The notes under the pieces: model-generated | What the model was told of the DNA's origin: nothing | The model's input: the letters and a program-made list of their open reading frames with translations, nothing else | The model's database searches: none | Source: Mycobacterium sp. | Lineage (GTDB): Bacteria; Actinomycetota; Actinomycetes; Mycobacteriales; Mycobacteriaceae | Direction: 5' to 3' | Length of the DNA: 28,535 nt | NCBI GenBank assembly: GCA_023264755.1 | Contig: JAHFVB010000001.1 | Coordinates: 1-28,535 of the forward strand | Part shown: one piece after another, positions 14,714 through 22,342 of the stretch | How the letters are laid out: every line of letters begins with the position of its first letter | Position numbering within the stretch: position 1 is the stretch's first letter | Program-made: the position numbers and the translations under genes

Positions 14714-15463
14714 AGGCGTGACAGCCGCGCACCAGGCCTTCCGCACCGCATCGAGAGCCTGTCGCGCAGAGATCGTGATGCGGGTCTGCCCGGCCAGCTG
14801 GGCCTGCCACACGGCGTCGGTCGGCGCGGAGGTGAACAGTCGCGACGCCGGCGGATGATTGGTGGGCCCATAGCGGCGGTAGAGGTGCGCGGCTATCCGG
14901 TCGATTGCGCCCAGCTCGCTCAACGCCCACAGGTCCCAGAGATCGCGAGCACCTTTGCGGTCGGCCCACGTCGACGTCTTCGACGCGGCAAACGCGGGCA
15001 GTGTCGGAACGAGCAGCTCGGCCGCAGGGGCGTCGGCGTAGCGCTGAACGATCGTCCGTCGCTCGGACGGCCAGACCACTCGGTCCCGAGCGGAGAGCAA
15101 TTGGATGCGCACGCCCAGCCCACTCGGTGATCGCAGCACGGCGGGGAGGGTGCTCGCAATGCTGCCCAGCGCTGGTTCGAGGGTGAGCCGTCCGTGCGAC
15201 CGCAATAGTGCGCGAGGTAGCGCTGCATCGAGGGCTGCGGCTACGGACTTGCGGTCGTCGATGGCGATCAAGTCGATGTCCTCGCTGAGCCGTCCGGTGG
15301 GTAAATGGGTGCGCGCCAATGCCGTGCCGCCGATGAATTGGACCTGGTCTCCGACGGTGGTACCGAGAAACGCCAGTACGTGTGAGATGAGGTGGTCGCG
15401 CTCGACCTGCGCGGTGGAAACACCGAATTGCGCTGCAATAGCCTCTCGTTCATCGTCGTTCAC
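14699..15463 (-). CDS. AbiEii/AbiGii-type nucleotidyltransferase toxin
   Basis: A 254-residue nucleotidyltransferase of the AbiEii family, the toxin of type IV toxin-antitoxin systems that block phage growth. The polymerase-beta-like active site is GGTALARTHL (45-54) followed by LSEDIDLIAID (59-69), giving the GG and D-x-D elements. The downstream basic motif ADRKGARDLWDLWAL is also typical. Relatives such as MenT of M. tuberculosis add nucleotides to tRNA acceptor ends; whether this one does is unknown. GTG at 15463 overlaps the antitoxin stop as GTGA, so translation should be coupled. It is the gene nearest the element's left end, with its stop inside a tandem repeat. All expected motif residues are intact, so it should be active. 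Confidence 0.93.
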   Translation of the reverse strand: MNDDEREAIAAQFGVSTAQVERDHLISHVLAFLGTTVGDQVQFIGGTALARTHLPTGRLSEDIDLIAIDDRKSVAAALDAALPRALLRSHGRLTLEPALGSIASTLPAVLRSPSGLGVRIQLLSARDRVVWPSERRTIVQRYADAPAAELLVPTLPAFAASKTSTWADRKGARDLWDLWALSELGAIDRIAAHLYRRYGPTNHPPASRLFTSAPTDAVWQAQLAGQTRITISARQALDAVRKAWCAAVTPINDE

Positions 15464-16101
15464 GTATCAGCCCAACCCTCGGCACGCCGCAGTGACGCCA
15501 CCCGCAGCTGCTCGAAAGCAAGCGTTGAGAGTCGTTGTCGGTCGCTGCGCGCTAAGAGGGCGATGACTGCCGATCGAATGTCGACGTCAACCATGCCTAG
15601 TTCTGGCCGGTGAGCAAGATCGAGGACGGTCTGTTCGGGTGTCGTCACCAACGCGGGGCCCAAGGCTGTTTCGATGCGTTCAGCGTCCAGGCGGTCGGTG
15701 CGGCGTTTGACGAACCGCACGACGGCCGGTCGGTCCGATAGCTCTATCTCACGGTGCTGTCGAGGCACCGCGATCGTCGCCGTCGCCAGGGCGCGGGGAA
15801 TCGCCCCGTGCAGCCGTGCTGCGCTCGGTCCCATCACCACGACGTCGTCTACCCCGTAGATTGCAGAGGCGATGCCCGCAGCGGCTGCCTCCAAGCCTGG
15901 CGTCCAACGTCGACCGATCATGTCCTGCGGGATGACCACGTAGTAACCGTCGGCGACGCGGTGGAGGAGTCCGCGTTCAGTGAGCCGGGCGAACTCTGCC
16001 CGCGGATGTGCGTAGATGTCGCCTGCGTCGCGTGGCCGGATGGTCTTCATCGGTGCCTGCGCGAGCATAGGTGGCATCGGAGTGCTGCGGCTGCGCATCA
16101 T
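15460..16101 (-). CDS. AbiEi-type antitoxin / transcriptional regulator
   Basis: A 213-residue antitoxin paired with the AbiEii toxin. The N-terminal part RPRDAGDIYAHPRAEFARLT with ERGLLHRVADGYYVVIP is the winged-helix region typical of AbiEi proteins (promoter reads, then 'ADGYYVV'). The middle ASAIYGVDDVVVMGPSAARL and the C-terminal ALVTTPEQTVLDLAHRPELG match the family's other conserved stretches. ATG 16101 is preceded by AAGGAGGAG, the best ribosome-binding site in the window; ATG 16098 is the alternative. A longer frame to 16164 is rejected. AbiEi antitoxins act without binding the toxin directly and repress their own promoter. An inverted repeat lies upstream (see 16116-16152). Confidence 0.92.
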   Translation of the reverse strand: MMRSRSTPMPPMLAQAPMKTIRPRDAGDIYAHPRAEFARLTERGLLHRVADGYYVVIPQDMIGRRWTPGLEAAAAGIASAIYGVDDVVVMGPSAARLHGAIPRALATATIAVPRQHREIELSDRPAVVRFVKRRTDRLDAERIETALGPALVTTPEQTVLDLAHRPELGMVDVDIRSAVIALLARSDRQRLSTLAFEQLRVASLRRAEGWADT

Positions 16102-16115
16102 TACTCCTCCTTGAG

Positions 16116-16152
16116 TATGCAAATCGCATGTCTGTAACCTACGAAATGCATA
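16116..16152 (-). promoter_or_regulatory. Possible operator of the abiE operon
   Basis: TATGCA (16116-16121) and TGCATA (16147-16152) form a perfect inverted repeat 25 bases apart. The left copy is also part of a smaller dyad ATGC-5 nt-GCAT (16117-16129 region). Both lie within 55 bases upstream of the antitoxin ATG, where AbiEi autoregulation sites are known in other bacteria. A -10-like CATACT is on the minus strand here. Confidence 0.4.
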
Positions 16153-16194
16153 GTCGAAGCGCAAGGATGGTGATTGAGGCTAACCACGTCGGGC

Positions 16195-17361
16195 TTAAGG
16201 ATCGCTGACCAACCTGTCGAGGAGGTCGGCCACTTGGGTGTGGACCCGACCTCGGCTCATGTACTTGTCCTGGGTCATCGAGACGTTCGTATGACCAAGG
16301 TGGTCGGCTCCGATTCGCGCGGAAAGGCCCTCGTCGTCGATTAAGGTTGCGAGTGATTTCCTGAAACTGTGTGTGGTGACGTCCGGCACGCCGAGGTCGT
16401 CGCGCACCTGCCGCCATTGCTTGTTGAAGTTGTTTGGGTCCCGAAACGTACCTGCCGTCGAGGAGAAAATCATCGTCTGTTGGCCGAGGAACGGCAGCTG
16501 GCGCCGTACCTTCAAGACGTCGACGGCGAAGCGGGGCAGCGGCAGAGTGCGCAAACCTGCTTCGCTCTTGGCGGTGTCCTGACGCTGCAGACCTTGGCCC
16601 GCAGCGCGTCCCACCTTCCCGGTCACCGTCAGAGTACTGGCGTCCGGGTTGAAGTCGGTCCACAGCAGGCCCAGAAGCTCGGATTCTCGTAGACCAGTTG
16701 CGATCAACAGGGTGATCGGATCGATTAGGTCACGGTGTCGGCACGCCTCGGAGACCGGCAGTTTGTCTAGGAGGCTGCGGAGCTGTACGGCGGTCAGCGC
16801 CGTGGCACCCTTCGGCCGGCTTGTCGATTTGATCGATTGCACGTCGCGCACCGGGTTACTGCCGAGCACGTTCGCCATTACCGCCAAGTGGAGTGCGCCG
16901 TGCAGGATCGTCTTGGACTGCCGCGCCGTCACCGGTCCGTGCGCAGCTCGCATCGACCGCAGCGCAGCATCGATTCGGGCGGGTGTCGCCTCACCGATAC
17001 GCACGCCACCAATGAACTTCTGCAGCTTGGCAGCTGCGTAGCCGTAGGTGTCGAGGGTTCGCGCGGAACGCCCGTCCTCAGCGAGACGCTTGAGGTGCTC
17101 TTCAACGAGCGCCGACAGCAGGGTCGCCAAGCCGATCGCGTCTTGAACTGGCAGCCGTCTCTCGACGAGTGCTTCCTTGAGTGCGTCCACCGCGAGCTTG
17201 CCGTATTGGTCGTAGTCGTCTGGCGGCCCGACACGTTGCACGATACGGGTGACACCGTCGCGGTCTCGGTAGCGGCATTTAGCCAGCCATGCCCCGTTGC
17301 CGAGCTTGATGCGGGTGATCTTCCCGTGGTCGCCGATGCGCAGCGACGGTCTGCCTGCCAC
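16195..17361 (-). CDS. int: Tyrosine site-specific integrase
   Basis: A 388-residue phage/ICE-type tyrosine recombinase. The N terminus (about 1-60) is an arm-binding-like beta region with KITRIKLGNGAWLAKCRYRD. A SAM-like core-binding domain spans about 75-170, with RSARTLDTYGYAAAKLQKFI. The catalytic domain follows: Arg225 (ATGLRESELLGLLW), Lys near 265, His331-x2-Arg334 (HSFRKSLATL), His357 (ADHLGHTNVSM) and nucleophile Tyr367 (QDKYMSRG). All are intact, so the enzyme should work. GTG 17361 is preceded by GGGGTGA. It probably inserted this element into the tRNA at 14582-14655, although two toxin-antitoxin genes lie between them. The excisionase-like gene is 79 bases upstream in the same direction. 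Confidence 0.95.
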   Translation of the reverse strand: MAGRPSLRIGDHGKITRIKLGNGAWLAKCRYRDRDGVTRIVQRVGPPDDYDQYGKLAVDALKEALVERRLPVQDAIGLATLLSALVEEHLKRLAEDGRSARTLDTYGYAAAKLQKFIGGVRIGEATPARIDAALRSMRAAHGPVTARQSKTILHGALHLAVMANVLGSNPVRDVQSIKSTSRPKGATALTAVQLRSLLDKLPVSEACRHRDLIDPITLLIATGLRESELLGLLWTDFNPDASTLTVTGKVGRAAGQGLQRQDTAKSEAGLRTLPLPRFAVDVLKVRRQLPFLGQQTMIFSSTAGTFRDPNNFNKQWRQVRDDLGVPDVTTHSFRKSLATLIDDEGLSARIGADHLGHTNVSMTQDKYMSRGRVHTQVADLLDRLVSDP

Positions 17362-17440
17362 GAGTCACCCCCGCTGTCGCCTGACAGCGCCCATCGTGCT
17401 GTCGACGTTGAGCGTCCGAGCAATCATCAACCCATGATAT

Positions 17441-17647
17441 TCAAGCGGTATGACGCTTGTCCTGGGCGAATTGCTTCCGTTCCCAGGTAATTACATCGCT
17501 CAACAAGTAGCGCACGTGCCGGCCAAACTTGGCATAGCGCGGGCCGGTTCCCTTGGAGGCCCATTCAGCCGGCGTCTTCACCGGTAGCCCGTATCGGTCG
17601 GCGAGCTCCTGGCGGGTCAACCACTTGTCATCTGTGTTCTCGTCCAT
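17441..17647 (-). CDS. Small excisionase-like helix-turn-helix protein
   Basis: A 68-residue protein of the MerR-like/AlpA 'helix-turn-helix domain' class. KWLTRQELADRYGLPVKTPA is the helix-turn-helix, followed by EWASKGTGPRYAKFGRHVRY, the wing, and VITWERKQF. Such proteins next to a tyrosine integrase usually serve as the recombination directionality factor or as a regulator of excision. ATG 17647 has GAGGAAG about 9 bases upstream. The motif EWASKGTGPRYAKFGRHVRY is very common in actinobacterial integrative elements. It is transcribed toward the integrase and divergently from the relaxase. Confidence 0.9.
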   Translation of the reverse strand: MDENTDDKWLTRQELADRYGLPVKTPAEWASKGTGPRYAKFGRHVRYLLSDVITWERKQFAQDKRHTA

Positions 17648-18051
17648 TGGCGGTCACTTCCTCATCGGTCCGCCCCAGTTCGGGTGTTCCAACTGTAAGT
17701 CGGCAAACAGGCATCATCCCCGCTATTTTGGCTAGGCCGAATCGCTCGTTCAGTTTGTCGGCGCGGCGAAAACACGCTCGCTCTGAATGAGCCATGTCAA
17801 CCATTCTCATCCACACCCCATGCCTTTTCATCACACTCGTCTCAGTCACTGCGTCATTCCCACTGACTCCCAAACCCGTTCACTACAAGGCTAATCCGTT
17901 CACCTCACTCCAAACGCCACCCTCAAGAAACTGCAGTGGCACATTTGCACAGCGTGCGATACTGGTCGTGGTTGCGTATGGGGTGTAACCGAAAGTGACG
18001 GCGGGGCAGTCGTTCTGACTTTGGGGTTGAATAACAGGGTTGGTGGCTGCG
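17648..18051. other. Non-coding region between excisionase and relaxase genes; candidate oriT and divergent promoters
   Basis: About 400 bases without a convincing gene, clearly less GC-rich than the relaxase. It contains a direct repeat CCGTTCAC at 17876-17883 and 17896-17903, exactly 20 bp apart (about two helix turns). It also contains an imperfect inverted repeat GGTTGC-9 nt-GTAACC (17970-17990). MobF relaxases usually nick at an oriT close to their own gene, which makes this the place to look. No nic site can be named from sequence alone. Confidence 0.4.
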
Positions 18052-20850
18052 GTGTTGACGATCTCCAAGTTGAAGCGGTGGTCGATCGCCTACTACCTCG
18101 ACACCGCCCACTCAGCTCAGCGCGCCACCGCCGACTTCCAACGCGCCGGGGGCGGGTTGGGGGAGTACTACTCCGAACACGACACCCGCGCCCCGGTCTG
18201 GCTGTGCGCCGGTGACACTCATACCGCGGCGTCATTGGTCGGGCTTTCGGACACCCAGCGCGCGGGTGGTGAGGCCGACGCTGGGGTTGTGGCGCGCTGG
18301 CTCGATGACGGGGTCACCCCGAGCGGTGCGCACGGCCGGGCTCTGGGTGCGCAAGGGGTGCACGGTTATGACCTGACGTTCGCCGCGCCCAAGAGCGTGT
18401 CGGTGATCCGGGCGCTGAAGGCCGATGACGTGGTGTCGAAGGGGATCGCCGATGCGCACACCACCGCTTTGGTTGAGGCGATGGAGTACCTGGCCGCGCA
18501 CGCCGGCTATACCCGGGTGCACAACCCGGTCACTGAGCAGAAGGACATGGTGCACCTTCCCGGTTTGGTGGCGGTGGCCTATCAGCACGAGACGTCGCGG
18601 TGCGGGGATCCGCATCTGCACACCCACGTCATCGTGGCCAACCGGCAAGCCCGCGCTGACGGGGTGCTGGTGTCGGTCGACGGGACCTCGTTGTTTCACG
18701 AAGCCAAGGCTGCCGGGGTGATCTATCAGGCCACCCTGCGCCGAGAACTGCACCAGTCGCTCGGCTTCGAGTGGGAACCAGTGGACCCGCACACCGGGAT
18801 GGCCGAACTCGCTGGCATCGACCGCGCTTCCATCACCGCCTGGTCGCGCCGCTCGAGCCAGCTGCGGGACTGGGCGGCGCGCCACCTGCGCGTCCAGGAC
18901 GCGCCTTTGAGCGCAGCGCAGCTCGCGGCCGCGCAGAAGGCCACCCGGCCGACCAAACCCGAAGAGCTGGCGTGGCCGGAGCTGTTGCAGCAGTGGCGGG
19001 CCGATGCGCGGGGGGTGCGCCTGGACCGCGCGTCCTTCGACCGGGCGCGCGCAGCGCGTCGCGCCGCGGCAAACACCCCGTTCGACCGGGCGCGCCTGGC
19101 CGATGCCGCCGAGCGGATCGACAATGCGGCGTTCACCCGGGCGGACCTGGTGGAGATCATCGGCGCACAACTCCCCGTCGATGGGGACCAGGCGCCGCGG
19201 GAGGCGGTGGAGGCCGCGGTCGACGAGCTCGGCATGCGCCTCACCGCTCCACGGCAGAAGCACCAGCGCGAGGGTCATGAGCGGTTCACCCTGAGTCGGA
19301 TCCTGGCCGAGGAGGTCGCGGTGCTCGACATGGCCGACGCCCGTGACGACCGCACACAGCTGTGGGTGACGGAGGAAGACACCCGTGGCCTGTCCCCGGA
19401 TCAGCGGGCGGCGGTGGAGGCGATTGGTCGGTCGCCGTGGTTGGTGCAGCCGTTGTCGGCGCCGGCGGGTGCGGGCAAGACGACCTCGCTGCGCGCGCTG
19501 CGCGCCGCCGCGCACCACCGTTACGGCGCCCGCGTGGTGGTGCTTGCCCCGACCGGGCGGGCCGTCGACGTCGCCGTCCGCGAAGGCGCCGGCGACGACG
19601 GTTTCACCATCGCCAAGGCCCTGCAAGATCTCCGCAGCGGCTCCTTGACGTTGGACCGTGGGACGCTGGTGGTGGTCGACGAGGCCGGAATGGTCGGCAC
19701 CGACGACCTCCGGCAGCTCCTCACCGCCACCACCGAGGCTGGGGTGAAGACCGTGCTCGTCGGGGATCCCCACCAGCTCGCCCCGGTCAAGGCCCGCGGC
19801 GGGATGTTCGCCCAGCTCTGCGCGGATCTGCCCTGGACGCAACAGCTCTCGGAGGTATGGCGGATGCGCAATCCAGAGGAGCGCGCCGCCTCGCTGGTCC
19901 TACGGAATGGTGAACCGGAGGCGGTCCGCACGGCGGTCGACTGGTATCGGAACCATGACCGCCTGCGGTGCGGGGATCAGATCGCCATGGCCACCGACGC
20001 CCTGGAGGGCTACCGCAAGGATGTCGCGGTCGGCAAGGACGCACTGCTGCTCACCGACACCACCGAGATGGTCGATGCGCTCAACCGCCGCATTCACGAC
20101 GACTCCATCCCCGATGACGCCCCGGCCGTGGTCGGGGCACGTGGGCAGCGCATCGCCGCAGGGGATCTGATCTTGTCCCGCCGCAACGACCCCACCGTCG
20201 ACATTAGGCGGGCCGACGACCACGACGCATTGGCGGATCCGGTGCGCAACGGCGACCGCTGGCGCGTGGCCGCTGTCGACCCTCGCGCGAATCGGGTTGC
20301 GGCCGAACGACTGTCCGACCGCGCCGGCGCGGTGTTCGACGCCGAATACGTACTCGAACACCTCACCCTGGGCTACGCGACCACAGTGCACTCGGCGCAA
20401 GGGGTCACCGCTGACTCCACCCACACCGTGCTGGGGGATAAGACGACCCGCTCCTTGCTGTACGTCGCGATGACCCGCGGCCGAGACGCCACCACCGCCT
20501 ACCTCTACGAACGCACCATGGAAGCGGAACACGGCCCGGCTATGGACGGTGGGCCGCACGTCATGCAGCGGGGGACCGCGAGCCAGGCCGCGGAACTCGC
20601 CCACGCCATCGTCACCACTCACGACGACGTCCCCGTCACCGCCCATCAGATTGCCACCGGGGCGCCAAGGCACTTGCTACCGCAGCGGGTCGCTAGCCTC
20701 CTCGCCGAACGAGATGAAGCGGTCGACGGACGCACTGCCGCCCATACCGAATGGCGCATAGCCGTCGAGGGTCTGATCGCGGCAAAGGATCAAAGCCGCT
20801 CGACCGACCGCGCGCGCACCCGCGATGATGGCGACGATCTCGAGCTATAG
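18052..20850 (+). CDS. MobF-family conjugative relaxase-helicase (TraA/TrwC-like)
   Basis: A 932-residue relaxase fused to a helicase, which nicks oriT and unwinds the strand to be transferred. The N terminus [20 protein letters not shown] has the MobF catalytic tyrosines (Tyr14, Tyr15). The metal-binding histidines are His179 (QHETSR) and HLHTH at 188-192. The helicase half has Walker A APAGAGKT (about 470-477), Walker B VVVDEAGM, the GDPHQLAPV motif and the C-terminal TVHSAQG plus YVAMTRGR motifs of the RecD/TraI class. I take GTG 18052, since family members begin MLTISKL; TTG 18040 and GTG 18043 would add 3-4 residues. It is shorter than many MobF proteins (often over 1100), lacking a long C-terminal tail, but no motif is missing. 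Confidence 0.94.
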   Translation: MLTISKLKRWSIAYYLDTAHSAQRATADFQRAGGGLGEYYSEHDTRAPVWLCAGDTHTAASLVGLSDTQRAGGEADAGVVARWLDDGVTPSGAHGRALGAQGVHGYDLTFAAPKSVSVIRALKADDVVSKGIADAHTTALVEAMEYLAAHAGYTRVHNPVTEQKDMVHLPGLVAVAYQHETSRCGDPHLHTHVIVANRQARADGVLVSVDGTSLFHEAKAAGVIYQATLRRELHQSLGFEWEPVDPHTGMAELAGIDRASITAWSRRSSQLRDWAARHLRVQDAPLSAAQLAAAQKATRPTKPEELAWPELLQQWRADARGVRLDRASFDRARAARRAAANTPFDRARLADAAERIDNAAFTRADLVEIIGAQLPVDGDQAPREAVEAAVDELGMRLTAPRQKHQREGHERFTLSRILAEEVAVLDMADARDDRTQLWVTEEDTRGLSPDQRAAVEAIGRSPWLVQPLSAPAGAGKTTSLRALRAAAHHRYGARVVVLAPTGRAVDVAVREGAGDDGFTIAKALQDLRSGSLTLDRGTLVVVDEAGMVGTDDLRQLLTATTEAGVKTVLVGDPHQLAPVKARGGMFAQLCADLPWTQQLSEVWRMRNPEERAASLVLRNGEPEAVRTAVDWYRNHDRLRCGDQIAMATDALEGYRKDVAVGKDALLLTDTTEMVDALNRRIHDDSIPDDAPAVVGARGQRIAAGDLILSRRNDPTVDIRRADDHDALADPVRNGDRWRVAAVDPRANRVAAERLSDRAGAVFDAEYVLEHLTLGYATTVHSAQGVTADSTHTVLGDKTTRSLLYVAMTRGRDATTAYLYERTMEAEHGPAMDGGPHVMQRGTASQAAELAHAIVTTHDDVPVTAHQIATGAPRHLLPQRVASLLAERDEAVDGRTAAHTEWRIAVEGLIAAKDQSRSTDRARTRDDGDDLEL

Positions 20851-21043
20851 CAACTATGGGGCGACGCCGTGCCGTTGACCGACTAGCACGTGCACGTACT
20901 GGCGTCTCGGTGATGCTCAGGCTGCCAGCATCGATAAACCACTGCGATCCGCGCGGCGAGACTGATCTGGGCGATCCGTGTGACTGGCCCTGCGTTGCGT
21001 TATGACACAAGTGTCGATCACACGTGGCGCCCCGCTGTGTGGC

Positions 21044-21062
21044 AGTAGCCGGCAGGGCTACT
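21044..21062. terminator. Hairpin between convergent genes, possible bidirectional terminator
   Basis: AGTAGCC-GGCAG-GGCTACT forms a perfect 7-bp stem with a 5-base loop. It lies 194 bases after the relaxase stop and 6 bases after the stop of the convergent HEPN-type gene. There is no strong T-run. The rest of 20851-21067 shows nothing else. Confidence 0.45.
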
Positions 21063-21067
21063 TGTGT

Positions 21068-22093
21068 TCAGACCAACGGGATCCCGAAATCCGACAGTGG
21101 GTGGGTTGCTTGGAGCAGTTCCGAAGTGGTCGCCACAGCCTTCTCGGCGACGTCCTTTGGCATCTCCTTACCGCCGTGCACGGCGGCGTTCCGCGGCTCG
21201 ATCAACCTTTGCTGGAAGCGGTCGGGCAGTGCGGCGACCTTTAACTTTTTCGCGAGCTCTGTTAGAGGCCGAAGCATCTTGTATTTGTCCATCAGTGCTT
21301 CGGCCATATCGGGGTCGACGTTGGCCGCGAGGTACGCGTCGAGTCTTGCCGTGAGCGCAATTTCTGCAGCCGTTCCTGCGTCGAGAACGGCCCGACGATA
21401 TTCCTCCGTGTTAAAGAGTGATCGCGCATCCCGAAGCATCAGCCAGGGATCGGGAGGGCGCGTCGCTTCCCCCGTGAGCGACATGCACCTTTCCAGCTGT
21501 GCCCTGGTCAGTGGCTCTCCGGTGTAAGGCCGCAATTGAGGCATCCGAAGCCAAGACCCCCCTGGCTCCCGTCCGTCCTGCGGCTCAGTGATCCACATGG
21601 TCGTCTGACTGTAGGACTGACGCCGCTGTCTACCGAGTTCGATCAGATCCTGCATGCTCACCACGCCGATCCAGTCGGCCAGCAACGACCACCAGGCAGA
21701 TTGGTGTGCGACCACGTGGTCGCGAGTGGACTGGAACTCGTCATCGTCGCTTGCTGCACCTTCAATAACAAAGCGAAGTTGCTCCACTACGAAGTAGTTC
21801 GGTGGGAAGACGGCAGTGTTCCAGTCTTCAGAGGGGTTCGGGTCGCTCCAATCTTGCAAGGATCCCCGCGCGCTATCGCCTGCGTAACGGGCTTCCGCTG
21901 CATCGCTTGCGTCTTGTTCGGCCCGGGATTCGGAATAGGGCGCTATGAGGTTGTGCTGGTGCACCCCTGGATCAAACTTCGGGAGCCTCACAGTCAGCGG
22001 GAAACAGGCTATGCGTGACTCGTAGCTCTGATCCAGACACTCGGGCAGGACGAGAAATCCTGCGTCGCATGACATATCGCCTTCGATGCGCAT
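21068..22093 (-). CDS. Unknown protein with C-terminal HEPN-type motif
   Basis: A 341-residue protein whose N-terminal two thirds I do not recognise. It begins MRIEGDMSCDAGFLV and is rich in Trp and acidic residues. The last 130 residues are helical: YRRAVLDAGTAAEIALTARL, then a linker, then RLIEPRNAAVHGGKEMPKDV. R-N-A-A-V-H (Arg301 to His306) is the R-x4-H motif of HEPN domains, with the usual polar residue after Arg. HEPN proteins are frequently metal-independent RNases in toxin and anti-phage systems, and some are catalytically inactive. ATG 22093 is chosen because AGGTGA lies 5 bases upstream; GTG 22102 is the alternative. It follows the helical-repeat gene by about 240 bases on the same strand and may be a separate unit or the last gene of the cargo set. 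Confidence 0.72.
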   Translation of the reverse strand: MRIEGDMSCDAGFLVLPECLDQSYESRIACFPLTVRLPKFDPGVHQHNLIAPYSESRAEQDASDAAEARYAGDSARGSLQDWSDPNPSEDWNTAVFPPNYFVVEQLRFVIEGAASDDDEFQSTRDHVVAHQSAWWSLLADWIGVVSMQDLIELGRQRRQSYSQTTMWITEPQDGREPGGSWLRMPQLRPYTGEPLTRAQLERCMSLTGEATRPPDPWLMLRDARSLFNTEEYRRAVLDAGTAAEIALTARLDAYLAANVDPDMAEALMDKYKMLRPLTELAKKLKVAALPDRFQQRLIEPRNAAVHGGKEMPKDVAEKAVATTSELLQATHPLSDFGIPLV

Positions 22094-22102
22094 GACGGTC
22101 AC

Positions 22103-22335
22103 CTATGTGCCCTCCAACCTGTTGTCGGCGTGAGCCGCCGGCGCTGTTGCGCCCAGCGTTGCAGCTCGACGTGCCTTATTATCCGAGCGCTGCTTGAGCG
22201 GCGGGGACGGGTTGCGACCGGTGGCTATCAACCACCACGAAAATTTGGTCGGAAGCCGCACTCGCGTCATGGCCTCCCTCTGTCGTCGGCCCTTGGGAGC
22301 ACTTGGATCGCTTGCAATTGAGTGCTAAGTCGCTC
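22103..22335. other. Non-coding gap between the helical-repeat and HEPN-type genes
   Basis: No convincing gene is present. On the minus strand GATAAT (22183-22178) could be a -10 for the HEPN-type gene about 85 bases downstream. That would let it be transcribed separately. The left part is GC-rich and otherwise featureless. Confidence 0.35.
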
Positions 22336-22342
22336 TCAATTG
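22315..22342. repeat. Inverted repeat across the 3' end of the helical-repeat gene
   Basis: CAATTGAG (22315-22322) and CTCAATTG (22335-22342) are a perfect 8-bp inverted repeat with a 12-base loop, overlapping the stop codon at 22336-22338. The stem is AT-rich and lacks a T-run, so a terminator is doubtful; a protein-binding site is possible. Confidence 0.5.

Noticed and set aside
17442-17459. CAAGCG/CGCTTG hairpin at the end of the excisionase-like gene as a terminator
   Set aside because: The 6-bp stem is inside the coding sequence and is not followed by a T-run; the integrase downstream probably shares the transcript.
17628-17873. 81-residue open frame upstream of the excisionase-like gene on the minus strand
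   Set aside because: It overlaps that gene by 20 bases and could be coupled, but composition is that of non-coding DNA, the start has no ribosome-binding site and nothing in the protein is recognisable. A real small gene is not fully excluded.
18232-19842. 536-residue open frame on the minus strand
   Set aside because: Antisense to the relaxase, whose catalytic and Walker motifs are clear; no protein features of its own.
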